From an uncultured bacterium (GTDB lineage Bacteria > Bacteroidota > Bacteroidia > Bacteroidales > Bacteroidaceae): a DNA stretch of 8,101 nt. The notes under the pieces are model-generated. The model saw nothing but the letters and a program-made list of their open reading frames with translations. It was not told where the DNA came from and made no database searches. A program made the position numbers and the translations under genes. Below, piece by piece: positions 6,835 through 8,101 of the stretch; within the stretch, counting starts at the first letter, position 1, and every line of letters begins with the position of its first letter. The DNA lies in NCBI GenBank assembly GCA_905215575.1, contig CAJMQV010000083.1, positions 1 to 8,101 on the forward strand. The letters are read 5' to 3'.

Positions 6835-7482
6835 ATACTTCCGCAGATAGATTTCACACATCAGGCTATAAGGTTGATCACGCTGAGTAAACATTAGTAA
6901 TTGTTGTTTTTCTTTGGGTGTAAGTTCCTTTCTTTGTTCCTGCATACCCTTTTTCTGAAAATCTATGATCATATTTTTGAGAAAATTCAGCCATTTGCCG
7001 CGTTTCAAATCAAGAGCATCAGAGTTCAGATGAAACTTCTTTATGGTACTCAATCCCTTTTCTGAGTTGGGCAGGGCATGAATACATTCACCTTCGAATG
7101 TGATATTCTTTTGAATTTCCTCATCCGAATCTTTGCATGGGTCAAGCACTTTTTCTACAGGAATCGCATCATGAGCTATCTTGTCATTACATTTATGACA
7201 GGATAAATACAGATTTTCCCATGTATACGCAAGTTCAGGAGCAAGAGCCACTTCTTTAAAGTGGTCTATTTCCTGCATGTCATCTTTTATGAAGGTTTCG
7301 CAATAAAAGCATTTATAGTGTGAGCAGCTGTTCAGCATTTCTCTGATTTTTGGATGGCCATATTTCGTGCTGTCCGGTCGGGCCTTGGGATTCTTCGTCC
7401 TTTTTTCGTTAAACTTTTCTTGCCATGCGTCCTGTTTCTCCACGAGGATCTGAGGCTTTGGCAATCGGTCAATATGTCTCAT
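6814..7482 (-). CDS. ptuB: HNH endonuclease, PtuB-like (Septu/retron effector type)
   Basis: This 222-aa cytoplasmic protein has a zinc-ribbon HNH nuclease fold. Cys58-x-x-Cys61 (YKCFYCE) and Cys95-x-x-Cys98 (SCHKCND) would bind zinc; Asp73-His74 in EIDHFKE and Asn90 in WENLYLSC form the HNH core. The opening MRHIDRLPKP and the C-x-x-C, E-I-D-H, W-E-N-L-Y-L-S-C, C-N-x-K order are those of the PtuB/TIGR02646-type proteins, which pair with PtuA ATPases in Septu and in type I-A retrons. The ATG at 7482 is preferred because AAGGAGG sits 8 bases upstream (7491-7497); an in-frame TTG at 7500 lacks this support. It follows the ATPase stop codon by a single base, so the two are co-transcribed and probably translationally coupled. 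In Septu, PtuA and PtuB form a complex in which PtuB cleaves nucleic acid; that is family knowledge, not shown here. Confidence 0.85.
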   Translation of the reverse strand: MRHIDRLPKPQILVEKQDAWQEKFNEKRTKNPKARPDSTKYGHPKIREMLNSCSHYKCFYCETFIKDDMQEIDHFKEVALAPELAYTWENLYLSCHKCNDKIAHDAIPVEKVLDPCKDSDEEIQKNITFEGECIHALPNSEKGLSTIKKFHLNSDALDLKRGKWLNFLKNMIIDFQKKGMQEQRKELTPKEKQQLLMFTQRDQPYSLMCEIYLRKYLPELFQ

Positions 7483-7483
7483 T

Positions 7484-8101
7484 TCAGATTCCTCCTTCAA
7501 AATTCAGATAAGCAAAATATACTGGATTAATATCATACAGCTTTTTGGCGATATTTTCTGCTTCTTCTTTTTTGCCGCTTTCAATCAGTCTTTTCCGTTC
7601 ATGCATCAGCTCGGTTATCTGATCATTAAACGGATGTACTTCTCCAAATGCGTCCGACATCAGAACTTCTTCTACCGACATGTGCGCATAGCGTTCTGTT
7701 TCGTCACGTACCTCGCTGTATCCGGTTTGTGGGACGCAGGTATAAATACGTGCTCCGTCTGTTGATGCCACAACAAATGGCGAGTGAGTGGTTAATATGA
7801 TTTGCAGGTTCGGGAAGAAGTGACGTATAATACCTACAATCTTTTTTTGCCATTTAGGGTGCATGTGCGTTTCTATCTCATCAATCAGCAGTATACCGGG
7901 TGTATTGGTGATTTCTTCAGGTGACGTATTTCTTAATACGGATATGGAATACATTTTGCACAAGAGCAGTAAAAGGTGCTCCAAAAGGAACAGGTTGCCA
8001 CTACTTAGTTTTTCCAAAGAAAGTTCCACACCGTTCTGTTCCACAATAGGAGTCAGGTTGCTTCGGCGCACGTACTTGAATGTACCGCTATCCAGACATG
8101 C
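7484..8101 (-). CDS. ptuA: AAA/ABC-type ATPase, PtuA-like, C-terminal part (5' end beyond window)
   Basis: The frame is open to the right edge (first visible residues ACLDSGTFKYV), so 205 C-terminal residues are seen and the Walker A motif would lie off-window. Visible motifs, numbered from the edge, are the ABC-like signature LSSGNLF (32-38), Walker B GILLIDEIETHMHP (69-82, Asp74-Glu75), and the switch histidine in TTHSPF (104-109). This is the SMC/ABC-like ATPase type found in PtuA, Gabija and OLD proteins. After the TTHSPF strand only about 95 residues remain, with a helical charged tail (ELMHERKRLIESGKKEEAENI) and no TOPRIM nuclease domain, which favours PtuA over OLD or GajA. The HNH gene follows at once, the gene order of Septu. 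The GTG at 8071 is within the continuing frame and is not the true start. ATPase identity is certain; the PtuA assignment is strong by context. Confidence 0.85.
   Translation of the reverse strand, partial: ACLDSGTFKYVRRSNLTPIVEQNGVELSLEKLSSGNLFLLEHLLLLLCKMYSISVLRNTSPEEITNTPGILLIDEIETHMHPKWQKKIVGIIRHFFPNLQIILTTHSPFVVASTDGARIYTCVPQTGYSEVRDETERYAHMSVEEVLMSDAFGEVHPFNDQITELMHERKRLIESGKKEEAENIAKKLYDINPVYFAYLNFEGGI
7491..7497 (-). promoter_or_regulatory. Strong Shine-Dalgarno site of the HNH gene
   Basis: The minus strand reads AAGGAGG, followed by 8 bases and then the ATG at 7482. The site lies inside the last codons of the ATPase gene. Such a perfect site is unusual in Bacteroidota and fixes the start of the HNH gene. 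Confidence 0.8.

Noticed and set aside
7484..8071. ATPase starting at the GTG at 8071
   Set aside because: The frame continues without a stop to the window edge, and an ATPase with Walker B but no Walker A would be non-functional. The real start lies beyond base 8101.
7484..8101. OLD-family or Gabija GajA nuclease
   Set aside because: No TOPRIM domain follows the TTHSPF strand; only about 95 residues remain, and the downstream partner is an HNH nuclease rather than a UvrD-like helicase.

Overview
The window looks like chromosomal DNA of a gut-type Bacteroidota (Bacteroides, Phocaeicola, Parabacteroides or a relative). The reasons are the TAnnTTTG-type -7 promoter boxes ahead of nearly every gene, the general lack of Shine-Dalgarno sequences, a CepA/CfxA-like (subclass A2) class A beta-lactamase, and secreted carbohydrate-active enzymes. 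Species cannot be fixed from the sequence alone. No rRNA, tRNA, CRISPR array, insertion sequence or integrase is visible.

Left part (1-4024). A long minus-strand gene, cut by the left edge, encodes a secreted TIM-barrel glycoside hydrolase that resembles clan GH-D (GH36/alpha-galactosidase-like). Its reading frame is open from 2137 to base 2. A 140-bp divergent promoter region separates it from a plus-strand beta-lactamase with all class A catalytic motifs. The beta-lactamase converges on, and overlaps by 28 bp, a minus-strand secreted esterase of the esterase D/CE1-like alpha/beta-hydrolase family. The esterase and glycoside hydrolase both have export signals and could act on dietary or host glycans, but they are not in one operon.

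Middle (4025-5640). An AT-rich intergenic region carries a good Bacteroides-type promoter for amtB, a monocistronic ammonium channel gene that ends in a clean intrinsic terminator. No glnK or glutamine synthetase gene lies beside it.

Right part (5641-8101). This looks like a defence island. A plus-strand PD-(D/E)XK nuclease-like protein converges on, and overlaps by 21 bp, a two-gene minus-strand unit: the C-terminal part of an AAA/ABC-type ATPase (PtuA-like, cut by the right edge), followed after 1 bp by an HNH endonuclease (PtuB-like). Together these resemble the Septu anti-phage module or the effector half of a type I-A retron. The ptuB-like gene has a strong AAGGAGG ribosome-binding site, unusual for this phylum, and the DNA there is visibly more AT-rich than the left part. 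What lies upstream of the ATPase, beyond base 8101, decides which system it is. The nuclease, HNH and ATPase neighbourhood is the most promising part of the window.
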